Shown piece after piece: positions 1 to 13,369 of a stretch of DNA of 64,000 bases (position 1 is the stretch's first letter; every line of letters begins with the position of its first letter). A program made the translations under genes and the position numbers. Under the pieces are notes generated by a model that saw nothing but the letters and a program-made list of their open reading frames with translations, did not search any database and was not told the origin of the DNA. Origin of the DNA: Sphingomonas phyllosphaerae 5.2 (GTDB taxonomy: Bacteria; Pseudomonadota; Alphaproteobacteria; Sphingomonadales; Sphingomonadaceae); NCBI RefSeq assembly GCF_000419605.1, contig NZ_ATTI01000001.1, positions 500,001 through 564,000 on the forward strand. The letters are read 5' to 3'.

Positions 1-2280
<2,280 letters not shown>

Positions 2281-2317
2281 CAGGTTACTCCTTGCAGGCC
2301 ACGTGAAGCCACGCGAC

Positions 2318-2346
2318 CCCTTGCGACGAATGTCGTGATGCAAGGG
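2318..2346 (-). terminator. Stem-loop between DUF1192 gene and clpA
   Basis: CCCTTGC at 2318-2324 pairs with GCAAGGG at 2340-2346, and an inner CGAC/GTCG pair lies inside. It is 3' of the DUF1192 gene and about 40 bases upstream of the clpA start on the same strand. It may terminate the upstream transcript or be a 5' UTR structure of clpA. There is no clear U-tract. Confidence 0.4.
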
Positions 2347-2422
2347 CTCCGCATCAAGCGTCGCCGGACATCACGCCGCGTCTTGCACCCGCCGACCCCA
2401 TGAAGCCGCGCTGCGCAGACCC

Positions 2423-2620
2423 TTAGCTTCTGAATAACGCGTCCGCACTTGCACGATGGTTAACGGCGCCTTCGATCTTTCGTCGCACCCGCGCGATCTC
2501 GCCTTCGAGCGCTACGACGCGCGCTTCCAGCTCCACCATCGACAGCCGGTCGAGATCCTCGCGCAGCAGCGCGGTCAGCGGATCGTCGGGATTGGCCCCA
2601 AGGATGTCGTCCAGGTCCAC
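2423..2620 (-). CDS. DUF1192 family small protein
   Basis: Small cytoplasmic alphaproteobacterial protein of unknown function. The translation holds the family pattern: an acidic start (VDLDDIL), PDDPLTALL, a central helix SMVELEARVVALEGEIARV predicted as coiled coil, and the C-terminal motif NHRASADALF. The GTG at 2620 gives 65 residues, the usual family length. A TTG at 2668 would add 16 residues (81 aa) that do not look like the family. It lies head-to-head with the quinone oxidoreductase gene at 2694, so the promoters must overlap. Family call is firm, the start is not. Confidence 0.8.
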   Translation of the reverse strand: MDLDDILGANPDDPLTALLREDLDRLSMVELEARVVALEGEIARVRRKIEGAVNHRASADALFRS

Positions 2621-2693
2621 GCTCGCATCGTTGACGCTGCGGAAGGCGAAGTCAATAAGGCTGGCCAATGACTATAAGGGGTTCCGCGACACG

Positions 2694-3695
2694 ATGACCG
2701 ACGTGCCCGATGCGATGTTGGCGATCGACCCTGCGGCGGCGGGCGGTCCCGAGGTGCTGGTGCCGGTACGGCGCACGGTGCCCGCGCCGCGCGACGGCGA
2801 GGTGCTGGTGCGGGTTGCGGCTGCGGGCGTGAACCGCCCCGACGTGATGCAGCGGCAAGGACTCTATCCGCCGCCGCCCGGCGCTCCCTCTACGCTGGGG
2901 CTTGAAATCGCGGGTGAGGTGGTGGCGGTGGGCGAGGGCGTCGATCCCGGCCGGCTCGGCGCACGCGTCTGCGCGCTGGTTGCGGGCGGCGGCTATGCCG
3001 AATATGCGGTCGCGCCCGCCGCGCAATGCCTGCCCGTGCCCGATGCACTGTCGATGGCGGAGGCGGCGGCGCTGCCTGAAACGCTGTTCACCGTCTGGAC
3101 GAATCTGTTCGAACGCGCCTTCGCCGTGGAGGGCGATACCGTCCTGGTACACGGCGGAACCAGCGGGATCGGCACGATGGCGATCACGCTGGGCAACCTC
3201 TTCGGGCTGGAGGTGATCGTAACGGTTGGCTCGGCGGAGAAGCAGGCCGCGGCCCTGCGACTCGGCGCCGATCACGCGATCGACTACAAGACCGAGGATT
3301 TCGTCGCGCGGGTTAAGGAGATCACCGGCGGGCGTGGCTGCGCGGCCGTGCTGGACATGGTCGGTGGCGACTATGTGCCCCGAAACCTGCAATGTCTCGC
3401 CGACGATGGCCGCCACGTCTCGATCGCGGTGCAGCGCGGCGCGTCGGCGACGGTGCCGCTGTTCGAGATCATGAAGCGCCGGCTCACGCTGACGGGTTCG
3501 ACGCTGCGTGGGCGGGACGCCGGGTTCAAGGCGCTGGTCGCCGAAGAGATCGCGCGCACCGTCTGGCCGTTCGCCGAGGCTGGCAAGCTGAAGCCGGTGA
3601 TGGATCGAACCTTCCCGCTCGCGCAGGCCGCCGACGCGCACCGCCGGATGGAAGAGGGCAGTCACGTCGGCAAGATCGTACTGACGATGGTGTGA
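2694..3695 (+). CDS. NAD(P)H-quinone oxidoreductase, zinc-independent MDR family (PIG3/QOR type)
   Basis: Medium-chain dehydrogenase/reductase of 333 residues predicted to reduce quinones with NADPH. Visible are the N-terminal GroES-like domain (VLVRVAAAGVNRPDVMQRQGLYPPP), the signature region LGLEIAGEVVAVGEGV and the Rossmann nucleotide-binding segment VLVHGGTSGIGTMAITLG. The Cys/His ligands of zinc alcohol dehydrogenases are absent, as expected for quinone reductases. The ATG at 2694 is preceded by AAGGGG at about 2676-2681. The frame stays open farther upstream, but that part would overlap the DUF1192 gene and has no family similarity. Confidence 0.9.
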   Translation: MTDVPDAMLAIDPAAAGGPEVLVPVRRTVPAPRDGEVLVRVAAAGVNRPDVMQRQGLYPPPPGAPSTLGLEIAGEVVAVGEGVDPGRLGARVCALVAGGGYAEYAVAPAAQCLPVPDALSMAEAAALPETLFTVWTNLFERAFAVEGDTVLVHGGTSGIGTMAITLGNLFGLEVIVTVGSAEKQAAALRLGADHAIDYKTEDFVARVKEITGGRGCAAVLDMVGGDYVPRNLQCLADDGRHVSIAVQRGASATVPLFEIMKRRLTLTGSTLRGRDAGFKALVAEEIARTVWPFAEAGKLKPVMDRTFPLAQAADAHRRMEEGSHVGKIVLTMV

Positions 3696-3700
3696 GCGGC

Positions 3701-3777
3701 GTCGTCGATGCGAGCATGGCGAAGCAATCCCGGCTGGCTTGATCCGGCGCAGGATCGCTTCGCTACGTTCGCGACGG
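3701..3777. repeat. Dispersed palindromic repeat, copy A
   Basis: The left arm contains GCGAGCATGGCGAAGCAATC and the right arm GGATCGCTTCGCTACGTTCG, partly complementary to each other. Related copies occur near 35232, 51053, 52600-53130 and 63617. It occupies the gap between the convergent quinone oxidoreductase and amidohydrolase genes. A REP-like intergenic element is the likely nature; no coding content. Confidence 0.7.
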
Positions 3778-3788
3778 CGCTTTTTGGC

Positions 3789-3813
3789 GATACCGCACTG
3801 TGGGCGCGGTATC
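3789..3813. terminator. Hairpin between convergent genes
   Basis: GATACCGC at 3789-3796 pairs with GCGGTATC at 3806-3813. It follows repeat copy A and lies between two genes whose 3' ends face each other, so it could stop transcription from either side. No U-run is evident. Confidence 0.4.
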
Positions 3814-3858
3814 CGCCGACGGTCCCGACGTTCGTCGGGATGAGTAGGCCGTCCTACT

Positions 3859-5154
3859 TCAGCGCCGCTCGTACGCCTTCGGCAACGCGCCTTCCACCGG
3901 CGTCAGATAACGATCCCGCAGCTCGCTCTGCCGCGAGCGCATCGGCTGCGACACGCCGTCGATCCATGTCGCGACCGGCACTGAGGACAGCTCCAGCGGG
4001 TCACCGTCCCAGATCACCACGTCCGCGCGCCGCCCGGCGCGCAGCGAACCGATCTCGCCCCCCATCCCGATCGCCTCGGCCGGTGCGCTGGTGATCGACG
4101 CGAACGCCTGTCCCCAGTCGAGCCCGGTTGCGCCGGGTACGCGCGCGATGGCGACCAGATTGCCCGCAAACTGCCGCAGCACATGGTCGCCCCCCGACGC
4201 ACCCGTCGAGGCGAGCCCGACCGGTACGCCCGCCGCGCGCAGCCGCCCGACGTTCGACTCGGTCGCCGCCAGGTTCTCGAAATTGGCAGGCAGGTCGGCC
4301 AGCGCCGCCGCAATTACCGGCACCTTCGCCGCCGCGATGTCGCGCGCGACCAGCCAGCCCTCGGTCACGCCGACCAGCACCAGCTTCAGCTTCGGATAGT
4401 CGCGGGTCAGCGCCAGTACGTTGCGGATGTCCGCCGCACGTTCGACATGCACCAGCAGCGGCACCTGCCCGTCGAGCACACGCAACAGCGCGTCGGCATC
4501 GCTGCGCGTCACCAGCGCGTCGCGCGATCGCCCGTCGAATGCAGCCGGGTTCCGGCGGAAGTCCTGCGCCTGCGCAAACGCGTCGCGCAACAGCGCATAG
4601 GCGGCGGGGCGGCTGCCGCCCGCCAGCTTGCCGCCGCTTTCACCCAGTTCGACAAATTGGAACGCGCGTGGCCGCGTAACGGCGTCCGGATCCGCGCCCA
4701 GATCGATTACCGCACCCTGACCGGCGAAAATCGATCCCTCCGCACTCGGCGTCACGATCGCGCGGGTCACCCCGCCGAGCCGCTCGTTCGCGACCTTCAC
4801 CGCCGCCGGATTCACCCCCAAGGATACGTCGATCGCCGCCTTGAACGGCGAGTTGCGTGCGCCTGCGTCGTTGCTTTCCTGAACACCATCGGCATCGACG
4901 AGCGAGATGTCGCTCAGTGCCGAGACGACGCCCGCCGAAACCCACTTGCCGGTCGCGTCGATCACCTGCGCGCCCGCCGGCACCGCAACCCCGCGCCCGG
5001 CCGCCAGGACGCGACCATTTGCGATCACCACCGTGCCGCCCTCGACTGGCGCGGAGCCGTCGCCGATCGCGACCGTACCGCCGGTGATCGCCACGGTCTG
5101 CGCCGTCGCGGGGCTGGCCAGCATCGTGGCGAGCAAAAGGAACGCGCGCTTCAC
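3859..5154 (-). CDS. Exported amidohydrolase-fold protein lacking metal ligands
   Basis: 431-residue protein from a GTG at 5154, with a signal peptide ending in ATAQ, so probably periplasmic. The composite amidohydrolase fold is recognisable: an N-terminal beta-sandwich (VAITGGTVAIGDGSAPVEGG), a barrel, and the C-terminal GSLRAGRRADVVIWDGDPL motif. The catalytic positions are changed. The HxH after the first strand is replaced by ALSD (GVVSALSDISLVDADG), and where the upstream paralogue has HSDDE this protein has ASTGA. One His remains in LLVHVERA. The start overlaps the stop of the upstream amidohydrolase by 4 bases (GTGA), so the two are translationally coupled. It is probably a non-catalytic partner or a differently working paralogue; this is inference. 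Confidence 0.82.
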   Translation of the reverse strand: MKRAFLLLATMLASPATAQTVAITGGTVAIGDGSAPVEGGTVVIANGRVLAAGRGVAVPAGAQVIDATGKWVSAGVVSALSDISLVDADGVQESNDAGARNSPFKAAIDVSLGVNPAAVKVANERLGGVTRAIVTPSAEGSIFAGQGAVIDLGADPDAVTRPRAFQFVELGESGGKLAGGSRPAAYALLRDAFAQAQDFRRNPAAFDGRSRDALVTRSDADALLRVLDGQVPLLVHVERAADIRNVLALTRDYPKLKLVLVGVTEGWLVARDIAAAKVPVIAAALADLPANFENLAATESNVGRLRAAGVPVGLASTGASGGDHVLRQFAGNLVAIARVPGATGLDWGQAFASITSAPAEAIGMGGEIGSLRAGRRADVVIWDGDPLELSSVPVATWIDGVSQPMRSRQSELRDRYLTPVEGALPKAYERR

Positions 5155-6569
5155 TTGACGTCTCCCGATCCGGGCTGGCCGAGTTCGAAGTCGCTCACCG
5201 GGCGACGTTTCGGATCGGTCGCATCGTAGAGCATCGCGCCGTCGACCCACACCTTTTCGGGTCGTGTGTAGACGCTGAACGGATTGCCGTTCCACAACAC
5301 CACGTCCGCCATCTTCCCCGGCTTCAGGCTGCCCGTTTGCGCATCGATTCCCAATGCCTTCGCCGGACCGATCGACAGCCACTTCCACGCCGCCGCATCG
5401 CTGATCTGGATGCCCGAGTGCCGCGCCGAGGACAGCGCCTTGGCCACTTCCTGGTTCAGCCGCTGAATGCCGTTCTCGTCGTCGGAATGGATCATCGCGC
5501 ACGCGCCGGCATGATCGAGGATCGCGAGATTTTCGCCGATCCCGTCATAACTTTCCATCTTGAAGCCGTACCAATCGGCCCACACCGCGGCGCAGGTGCC
5601 GCTCGCCTTCAGCAGATCGGCGATCTTGTACGCCTCCACCGCGTGGTGGAACGCCGTCACTTTATACCCGAATTCCTTGGCCATATCGAGGACGATCGCC
5701 ATTTCGTCGGCTCGATAGCAATGGTTCTGCACCATGATCTCGCCCGACAGGACGCCGCGCAGCGTATCCATGCCGATGTCGCGCTCGGGCTGGTCGCCGC
5801 CCTCGGCTTCGTACTTGTCCCATTTGCGCTTGTACGTCGCTGCCTTCGCCCACGTCTGGCGATCGACCGCAACATTGCCCATGCGTGTCGAAGGTTCGCG
5901 GTTTTTGCTGCCATAAACGCGCTTCGGGTTCTCGCCGCACGCCATTTTCAGCCCATAAGGCGCGCCGGGGAACTTCATTGCCTGCATTGTGCGCGCATAA
6001 ACGTTCTTCAGCACCACGCTGCGCCCGCCCATCAGGTTCGCCGAACCCGGGAGGATCTGCAACGTCGTGACGCCGCCGTTTGCCAGCGCGCGGCCGAAGC
6101 CGGGGTCCTGCGGCCAGACGCTGTGCTCCGCCCAAACGTCGGCGGTGATCGGGCCGGTCGCCTCGTTGCCGTCGGAATGCGCCTGCACCGAGGGGGTCGG
6201 ATAGTCGCCGAGGTGGCTGTGGATGTCGACGATGCCGGGCGTCACGAACTTGCCCTGGCCGTCGATCACCGTCGCGCCGGCGGGCGCATCCAGCGTCTGG
6301 CCGACCGCCACCACCTTGCCGTCCGCGAACAGCACCGCGCCGCCGTCGATCCGCCCGCCCTCACCGTCGAAGATCGTGACGTTGCGCACCAGCGTCGGCG
6401 CGCCGGGATAGGGATGATAGGTCGAGGGATAGGGATCGTGCGCATAGCGCACCGGCGGCGCCTTCTTCGTCGCTGTTGCCGGCTTGTCGGCGGTCGTCGC
6501 GCACGCCGACAGCGGCAGCGCGATGAGCGCAGCCGACAGCAACACGCGCCTGGCGCGATCCGAATTCAT
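5151..6569 (-). CDS. Amidohydrolase family lipoprotein
   Basis: 472-residue metal-dependent hydrolase of the imidazolonepropionase/dipeptidase-like amidohydrolase group, substrate unknown. The N-terminus has a lipoprotein signal with lipobox LSAC (Cys23). Metal-site residues are in place: HSH at 117-119 in GIVDIHSHLGDYP, a later QNHCYRADEM, FHHAVEAY and the Asp in IHSDDENG. The C-terminal KPGKMADVVLWNGNPF motif is typical. Start chosen at 6569 because AAGGGG lies just upstream; the frame runs on to 6647 without a signal-like N-terminus. It is the first gene of a two-gene operon with the degenerate paralogue downstream. The cognate peptide or cyclic amide cannot be told from sequence. Confidence 0.88.
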   Translation of the reverse strand: MNSDRARRVLLSAALIALPLSACATTADKPATATKKAPPVRYAHDPYPSTYHPYPGAPTLVRNVTIFDGEGGRIDGGAVLFADGKVVAVGQTLDAPAGATVIDGQGKFVTPGIVDIHSHLGDYPTPSVQAHSDGNEATGPITADVWAEHSVWPQDPGFGRALANGGVTTLQILPGSANLMGGRSVVLKNVYARTMQAMKFPGAPYGLKMACGENPKRVYGSKNREPSTRMGNVAVDRQTWAKAATYKRKWDKYEAEGGDQPERDIGMDTLRGVLSGEIMVQNHCYRADEMAIVLDMAKEFGYKVTAFHHAVEAYKIADLLKASGTCAAVWADWYGFKMESYDGIGENLAILDHAGACAMIHSDDENGIQRLNQEVAKALSSARHSGIQISDAAAWKWLSIGPAKALGIDAQTGSLKPGKMADVVLWNGNPFSVYTRPEKVWVDGAMLYDATDPKRRPVSDFELGQPGSGDVK

Positions 6570-6793
6570 GGCGAGACCCCTTTTTTCATACCCTTTGTTG
6601 TCCCGATCATGGACACGCTCTTGTGGCACGGTCAAGCGAGCCCGCACGCCATTTGCCGCGAAACGTGGCGGCGGAAAGGTTCCGCGTGGATATTCATTGT
6701 CGCAAATAGATTTACATTGGAATCCTTATACAACTTGCGTTGACCTGTGCGGGAACGCTGCTACGGCGATGCCGGTAAGTAAGGGAGTTCGCG
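6570..6793. promoter_or_regulatory. Divergent promoter region, amidohydrolase operon / mucR
   Basis: 224-base gap between divergent genes. The part at about 6685-6740 is much richer in A+T than its surroundings (runs such as CAAATAGATTTACATT). MucR/Ros proteins are known to bind A/T-rich sites with TA steps and often repress their own gene, so this is a plausible autoregulatory region. TTGACC near 6740 could be a -35 element for mucR. Exact promoter elements cannot be fixed from sequence alone. Confidence 0.45.
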
Positions 6794-7306
6794 ATGTCCG
6801 ATGATACCATGACCGCCAATGCAGTTGAGCTTGCCACCGAGTTGACGATCGCGTGGCTGGCAAATCCCAACACCCGCGCGTCCGGCGAGGATGTCCCGGC
6901 ATTTCTGCGGACGATGCACGATGCGGTGACCAACCTGTCGTCGTCGACTGCGCCGGCCGCACCGGAAGAGCCCGCGGCAGAATATACGCCTGCGGTATCG
7001 GTGCGAAAGTCGCTCGCGTCGAAGGATCATCTGATCTCGCTGATCGACGGCAAGCCTTACAAGACGCTGCGCCGCCATCTGGCCGGTCATGGTCTGACCC
7101 CGGAAGAGTATCGCCAGCGCTATGGCCTGAAGGCTGATTATCCGATGGTCGCCGAAAGCTATTCGGAAGCGCGTCGCGACATGGCCAAGAAGATCGGCCT
7201 CGGCCGCAAGCCGGGCGCGCGTCGCACCGAGGGCGCCGCTGCCCCGGCGGAGCCTGCCACCACCGGCACGCGTGGCCGTCGCAAGAACGCCGCGGCCGAC
7301 GCCTGA
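6794..7306 (+). CDS. mucR: MucR/Ros family transcriptional regulator
   Basis: 170-residue DNA-binding protein of the prokaryotic zinc-finger family that controls exopolysaccharide, motility and cell-cycle genes in alphaproteobacteria. The family core is clear: KSLASKDHLISLIDGKPYKT, then LRRHLAGHGLTPEEYRQRYG and DYPMVAESYSEARRDMAKKIGLG. The first zinc ligand, usually Cys in the CLEDGK motif, is Ser82 here. Asp85, His95 and His99 keep their spacing. The C-terminus is a basic Ala/Arg-rich tail. AAGGGAG lies a few bases upstream of the ATG. Function as a global regulator follows from the family. Confidence 0.92.
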   Translation: MSDDTMTANAVELATELTIAWLANPNTRASGEDVPAFLRTMHDAVTNLSSSTAPAAPEEPAAEYTPAVSVRKSLASKDHLISLIDGKPYKTLRRHLAGHGLTPEEYRQRYGLKADYPMVAESYSEARRDMAKKIGLGRKPGARRTEGAAAPAEPATTGTRGRRKNAAADA

Positions 7307-7334
7307 CGCAGACCGGCGCGGGCGCGGTACTGTA

Positions 7335-8192
7335 ATGGCGATCGTCGATCCGATGATCGCCCCGGCGGTGGACCGTGCCCGCGCGTCGCTCGCGCAGGCT
7401 TTGCGCGAGATGGTGGGTAGTGGCGAGCTCGATCTCGCCCGCCCACCCGGCGACGACGGACTGATTGGCGCGTCTTCGCCCGCCTGGGCGGTGCACGGCG
7501 ATTTCTCCGCGATGATGATCGGCGGCATCTCGGCCTTGCTGCTCCAGATGCTGCACCCCGGCGCGCTTGCCGGCGTGTGGGACTATAGTGATTTTCGCCG
7601 CGACCGGCTCGGCCGGCTTCGCCGCACCGCGCAGTTCATCGCGGTCACCACGTACGGATCGACCGTCGCTGCCGAACACGCCATAGCGCACGTCCGCAGC
7701 ATTCACGACCGCATCCACGGCACGCTGCCGGACGGCACACGGTACGACGCCAACGATCCTGCGCTGCTGACCTGGGTGCACGTCGCCGAGACCGACAGCT
7801 TCCTGCGTGCCTATCTACGTTACCGCGACCCGGCATTCTCCGCGGAGGCGCAGGACCGGTACGTCGCCGATACCGCGATCGTCGCCGAACGGCTCGGCGC
7901 GCGCGACGTGCCGCGTTCGCGTGCCGACATCGCCGCCTATTATCGTCGCGTCCGTCCCGAGCTGCGCGGCGACCACCGCGTGCATGAGGTCGCCGACGCG
8001 CTGCTCGCCCGCGGTCCCGACCCCGCGCAGGCAGCCGGACTGGCCGTCGCCTCCGCCGCCGCGCTCGACCTGCTGCCCGGCTGGGCGGCCGCGCTCCATG
8101 ATCGTCGACCCGCGCCGCTCACGCGCCCTGCGATCCGCGCCGGGGCCGATGGTCTCGCGCGCATCCTGCGCTGGGCGCTCCGGGCGCGCTGA
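7335..8192 (+). CDS. Oxygenase MpaB family protein (DUF2236)
   Basis: 285-residue protein related to rubber oxygenase Lcp and fungal MpaB, a haem-associated helical family whose bacterial substrates are mostly unknown. Visible family features are WAVHGDFSAMMIGGISALLLQMLHPGA near the N-terminus, followed by YSDFRRDRLGRLRRTAQF, the HxxH-like stretch AEHAIAHVRSIHDRIHG and WVHVAETDSFLRAYLRY. No signal peptide or membrane segment is evident, so it is probably cytoplasmic. Start at 7335 because residues further upstream in the open frame show no family similarity. It stands alone between mucR and the CoA-binding protein gene. Confidence 0.85.
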   Translation: MAIVDPMIAPAVDRARASLAQALREMVGSGELDLARPPGDDGLIGASSPAWAVHGDFSAMMIGGISALLLQMLHPGALAGVWDYSDFRRDRLGRLRRTAQFIAVTTYGSTVAAEHAIAHVRSIHDRIHGTLPDGTRYDANDPALLTWVHVAETDSFLRAYLRYRDPAFSAEAQDRYVADTAIVAERLGARDVPRSRADIAAYYRRVRPELRGDHRVHEVADALLARGPDPAQAAGLAVASAAALDLLPGWAAALHDRRPAPLTRPAIRAGADGLARILRWALRAR

Positions 8193-8250
8193 TCGGGCTG
8201 GCACCCTTGGCGCCGCTGGCACGTTGAGCGTGAGCGAGAGGAGCATGGAC

Positions 8251-8682
8251 ATGCCGCTGACGACCGATGCCGAGATCAAGGCGCTTCTGGAAGAGGTGCG
8301 CACCATCGCGCTGGTCGGCGCGTCCGATCGCCCGACCCGACCCTCGAACGGCGTGATGGCGACGCTTCAGGCGCACGGCTATCGCGTGATCCCGGTCAAT
8401 CCGCAGATCACCGGCGAACATATCCACGGCGAGTTCGTGTTCCGCGATCTCGAGCAGCTCGGCGATCCGATCGACATGGTCGACATTTTCCGGCGCTCGT
8501 CGGAGGCAGGGGCGGTTGTCGACCAGGCGATTGCGATCGGCGCCAAGGCGGTGTGGCTGCAACTCGGCGTGATCGACGACGACGCAGCGGCGCGCGCCGA
8601 GGCCGCTGGGCTGAAGGTGGTGATGGACCGCTGCCCCGCGATCGACCTGCCGCGGTTGGGCGTGCGCCGGATCGAACGCTGA
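8251..8682 (+). CDS. CoA-binding domain protein (YccU type)
   Basis: 143-residue single Rossmann-fold protein related to the CoA-binding domain of succinyl-CoA ligase alpha subunits. Seen are TIALVGASDRPTRPSNGVM, YRVIPVNPQ, IDMVDIFRRS and KAVWLQLGV, ending in the conserved VMDRCPAIDLPRL. AGAGGAG lies about 7 bases before the ATG at 8251; an ATG two codons upstream (8245) is too close to it. Its exact role is not established for the family. Confidence 0.88.
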   Translation: MPLTTDAEIKALLEEVRTIALVGASDRPTRPSNGVMATLQAHGYRVIPVNPQITGEHIHGEFVFRDLEQLGDPIDMVDIFRRSSEAGAVVDQAIAIGAKAVWLQLGVIDDDAAARAEAAGLKVVMDRCPAIDLPRLGVRRIER

Positions 8683-8862
8683 CGAACCTCCGGTGGTCAT
8701 CCCCGCGACCGGGACCAGAAAGCCCGGGTCGTTGCAAGGACCGTCACTTCAGCGCCTTGGCCCGGCGGCCGCGCGAGAGTGACGCGACGTTCAAGCCAGC
8801 CCACTCTCCCCATGATTGGTCGCAGCTGTTACAAGCCCCCGACATCATAAGAAGGGGAGTGC

Positions 8863-10254
8863 ATGTCCAGTCTGTTCCGGCGCAAGCCGATCGCGGTCGA
8901 TCACGGCAGCGGCCCGGTGCTCGCGCGCACGCTGTCGTGGCCGCATCTGGTTGCGCTTGGCGTTGGCGCGATCGTCGGCACCGGCATCCTGACGCTGATC
9001 GGAGTGGGCGCTGACCGCGCCGGCCCGGCAGTGATGCTCAGCTTCGTCATTGCCGGCAGCATCTGCGCCTGCGCAGCGCTCGCCTATGCCGAGATGTCGA
9101 CGATGATCCCGGCCTCCGGCAGCGCTTACACCTATAGCTACGTCGTGCTGGGTGAAGTGATCGCCTGGGTGATCGGCTGGTCGCTGATCCTGGAATATTC
9201 GCTGGTCGTCTCGACGGTGGCGGTCGGCTGGTCCGGCTATGCCTCGGCATTGTTGACCCCGCTCGGCTTCCCGACCGCGCTGACCAATGGGCCGGAGCTT
9301 GGCGGCATCGTCAATCTGCCGGCCATCTTCATCATCGCGGTCGTCGCGGGGCTGCTATGCCTAGGTACCAAGGAGAGCGCGACGCTCAACGCGGTGCTGG
9401 TCGCGATCAAGCTTGTCGCGCTGACCGTCTTCGTGATCGTCGCGCTCCCGCACTTCGACGCCGCCAACCTCCACCCGTTCATGCCGCACGGCTTCACTGC
9501 TTCGGTCGATCCCGACGGCAAGGAACGCGGCGTCATGGCCGCAGCCGCGATCATTTTCTTCGCTTTCTATGGCTTCGACGCGATCTCGACTGCTGCGGAG
9601 GAGACCAAGAACCCGGGCCGCGATCTTTCGATCGGGATCATCGGGTCGATGTTCGGCTGCATCATCATCTACGTCGGCGTGGCGGTCGCGGCGGTGGGTG
9701 CGCTCAGCTACACGCATTTCGCGGGCTCGCCGGAGCCGCTGGCGCTGATCCTGCGCGATATCGGCCGGCCCGGCTTCGCGACCTTCCTGGCCGCCAGCGC
9801 GGTGATCGCACTGCCGACGGTGTTGCTGGGCTTTCTCTTCGGGCAGAGCCGCATCTTCTTCGTCATGGCGCGCGACGGGCTGTTGCCCGCCGGGCTGGCG
9901 AAGGTGTCGCGCCGTGGCGCGCCGGTGCGGATCACGTTGATGACGGCAGCACTTGTCGCGGTGATCGCGGGCGTGATGCCAATCGACGCGATCGCCGCGC
10001 TCGCCAACGCGGGTACGCTGGCGGCGTTCGTCGCCGTCTGCGTGTGCATGATGGTAATGCGCAGGCGTGCGCCCGATGCGGAGCGGACGTTTCGCACCCC
10101 GTTGGCGCCCGTCGTCGGGACGCTCGGCGTGCTGGGCTGCGTCTACCTGTTCTTCAGCCTGCCAGCCAAGACGCAGCTGTACTTCCTGTTGTGGAACCTG
10201 CTCGGGCTGGTGCTGTACTTCGCCTGGGGCCGGAAGCGCGCGATCGTGGCGTAA
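8863..10254 (+). CDS. APC superfamily amino acid permease
   Basis: 463-residue inner-membrane amino acid transporter of the cationic-amino-acid (CAT) branch of the APC superfamily. The first transmembrane segment carries the signature VALGVGAIVGTGILTLIGVG, the family's unwound helix that contacts the substrate backbone. GFDAISTAAEETKNPGRDL is the CAT-type motif after the central helices. About twelve hydrophobic segments can be counted, with a short basic N-terminus. AAGGGGAG precedes the ATG. Probably a proton-coupled or exchange uptake system; the amino acid cannot be named. Confidence 0.9.
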   Translation: MSSLFRRKPIAVDHGSGPVLARTLSWPHLVALGVGAIVGTGILTLIGVGADRAGPAVMLSFVIAGSICACAALAYAEMSTMIPASGSAYTYSYVVLGEVIAWVIGWSLILEYSLVVSTVAVGWSGYASALLTPLGFPTALTNGPELGGIVNLPAIFIIAVVAGLLCLGTKESATLNAVLVAIKLVALTVFVIVALPHFDAANLHPFMPHGFTASVDPDGKERGVMAAAAIIFFAFYGFDAISTAAEETKNPGRDLSIGIIGSMFGCIIIYVGVAVAAVGALSYTHFAGSPEPLALILRDIGRPGFATFLAASAVIALPTVLLGFLFGQSRIFFVMARDGLLPAGLAKVSRRGAPVRITLMTAALVAVIAGVMPIDAIAALANAGTLAAFVAVCVCMMVMRRRAPDAERTFRTPLAPVVGTLGVLGCVYLFFSLPAKTQLYFLLWNLLGLVLYFAWGRKRAIVA

Positions 10255-10287
10255 CGCCCCGGCTGCGCTCGCATGACGAAGGAACGT

Positions 10288-10599
10288 TTAGCGCTTTTTC
10301 ACGAACTCCGCCCGCAGCACCAAGCCCTTGATGCCGTCGAAGCGACAGTCGATCTCCTGTGCGTCGCCCGTCAGCCGGATCGACTTGATCGCGGTCCCGC
10401 GCTTCAGCGTCTGGCTGGTTCCCTTGACCTTCAGGTCCTTCACCAGCGTGACCGCATCGCCGTCGGCCAGCAGATTGCCGACCGCGTCGCGCACCTCGAT
10501 CCCCACCGCCGCCGCTGCCGCCCCTGTCGACGCCGCGCCCGTTGCGCCGTCCTGCACCCACTCGCCGGTTGCTTCGTCGTAGATATATTCGTCGCTCAC
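10288..10599 (-). CDS. PhnA-domain protein (YjdM-like), lacks zinc-ribbon half
   Basis: 103-residue protein carrying the C-terminal PhnA domain: VRDAVGNLLADGDAVTLVKDLKVKG, followed by LKRGTAIKSIRLT and DCRFDGIKGLVLRAEFVKK. In E. coli YjdM this domain is preceded by a CxxC zinc ribbon. Here that half is replaced by an acidic start (SDEYIYDEATGEWVQDG) and an Ala/Thr-rich linker. Start is a GTG at 10599 with GGGGTGGG upstream. Despite the name alkylphosphonate utilization protein, the family's function is not settled, and no phn genes are nearby. The acnA terminator lies in its leader. Confidence 0.85.
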   Translation of the reverse strand: MSDEYIYDEATGEWVQDGATGAASTGAAAAAVGIEVRDAVGNLLADGDAVTLVKDLKVKGTSQTLKRGTAIKSIRLTGDAQEIDCRFDGIKGLVLRAEFVKKR

Positions 10600-10614
10600 G
10601 TGCCCACCCCATAT

Positions 10615-10643
10615 AAAAAGAGGGAGGACCGGCGGCCCTCCCT
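10615..10643 (-). terminator. Rho-independent terminator of acnA
   Basis: Read on the minus strand: AGGGAGG, loop, CCTCCCT, then C and TTTTT. Stem arms are 10637-10643 and 10621-10627, with the T-run at 10615-10619. It follows the acnA stop by about 27 bases and ends only 15 bases before the GTG of the PhnA-domain gene, so it sits in that gene's leader. Confidence 0.85.
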
Positions 10644-10669
10644 CCACATTCCCGAAGTGTCCGGCGCGC

Positions 10670-13369
<2,700 letters not shown>

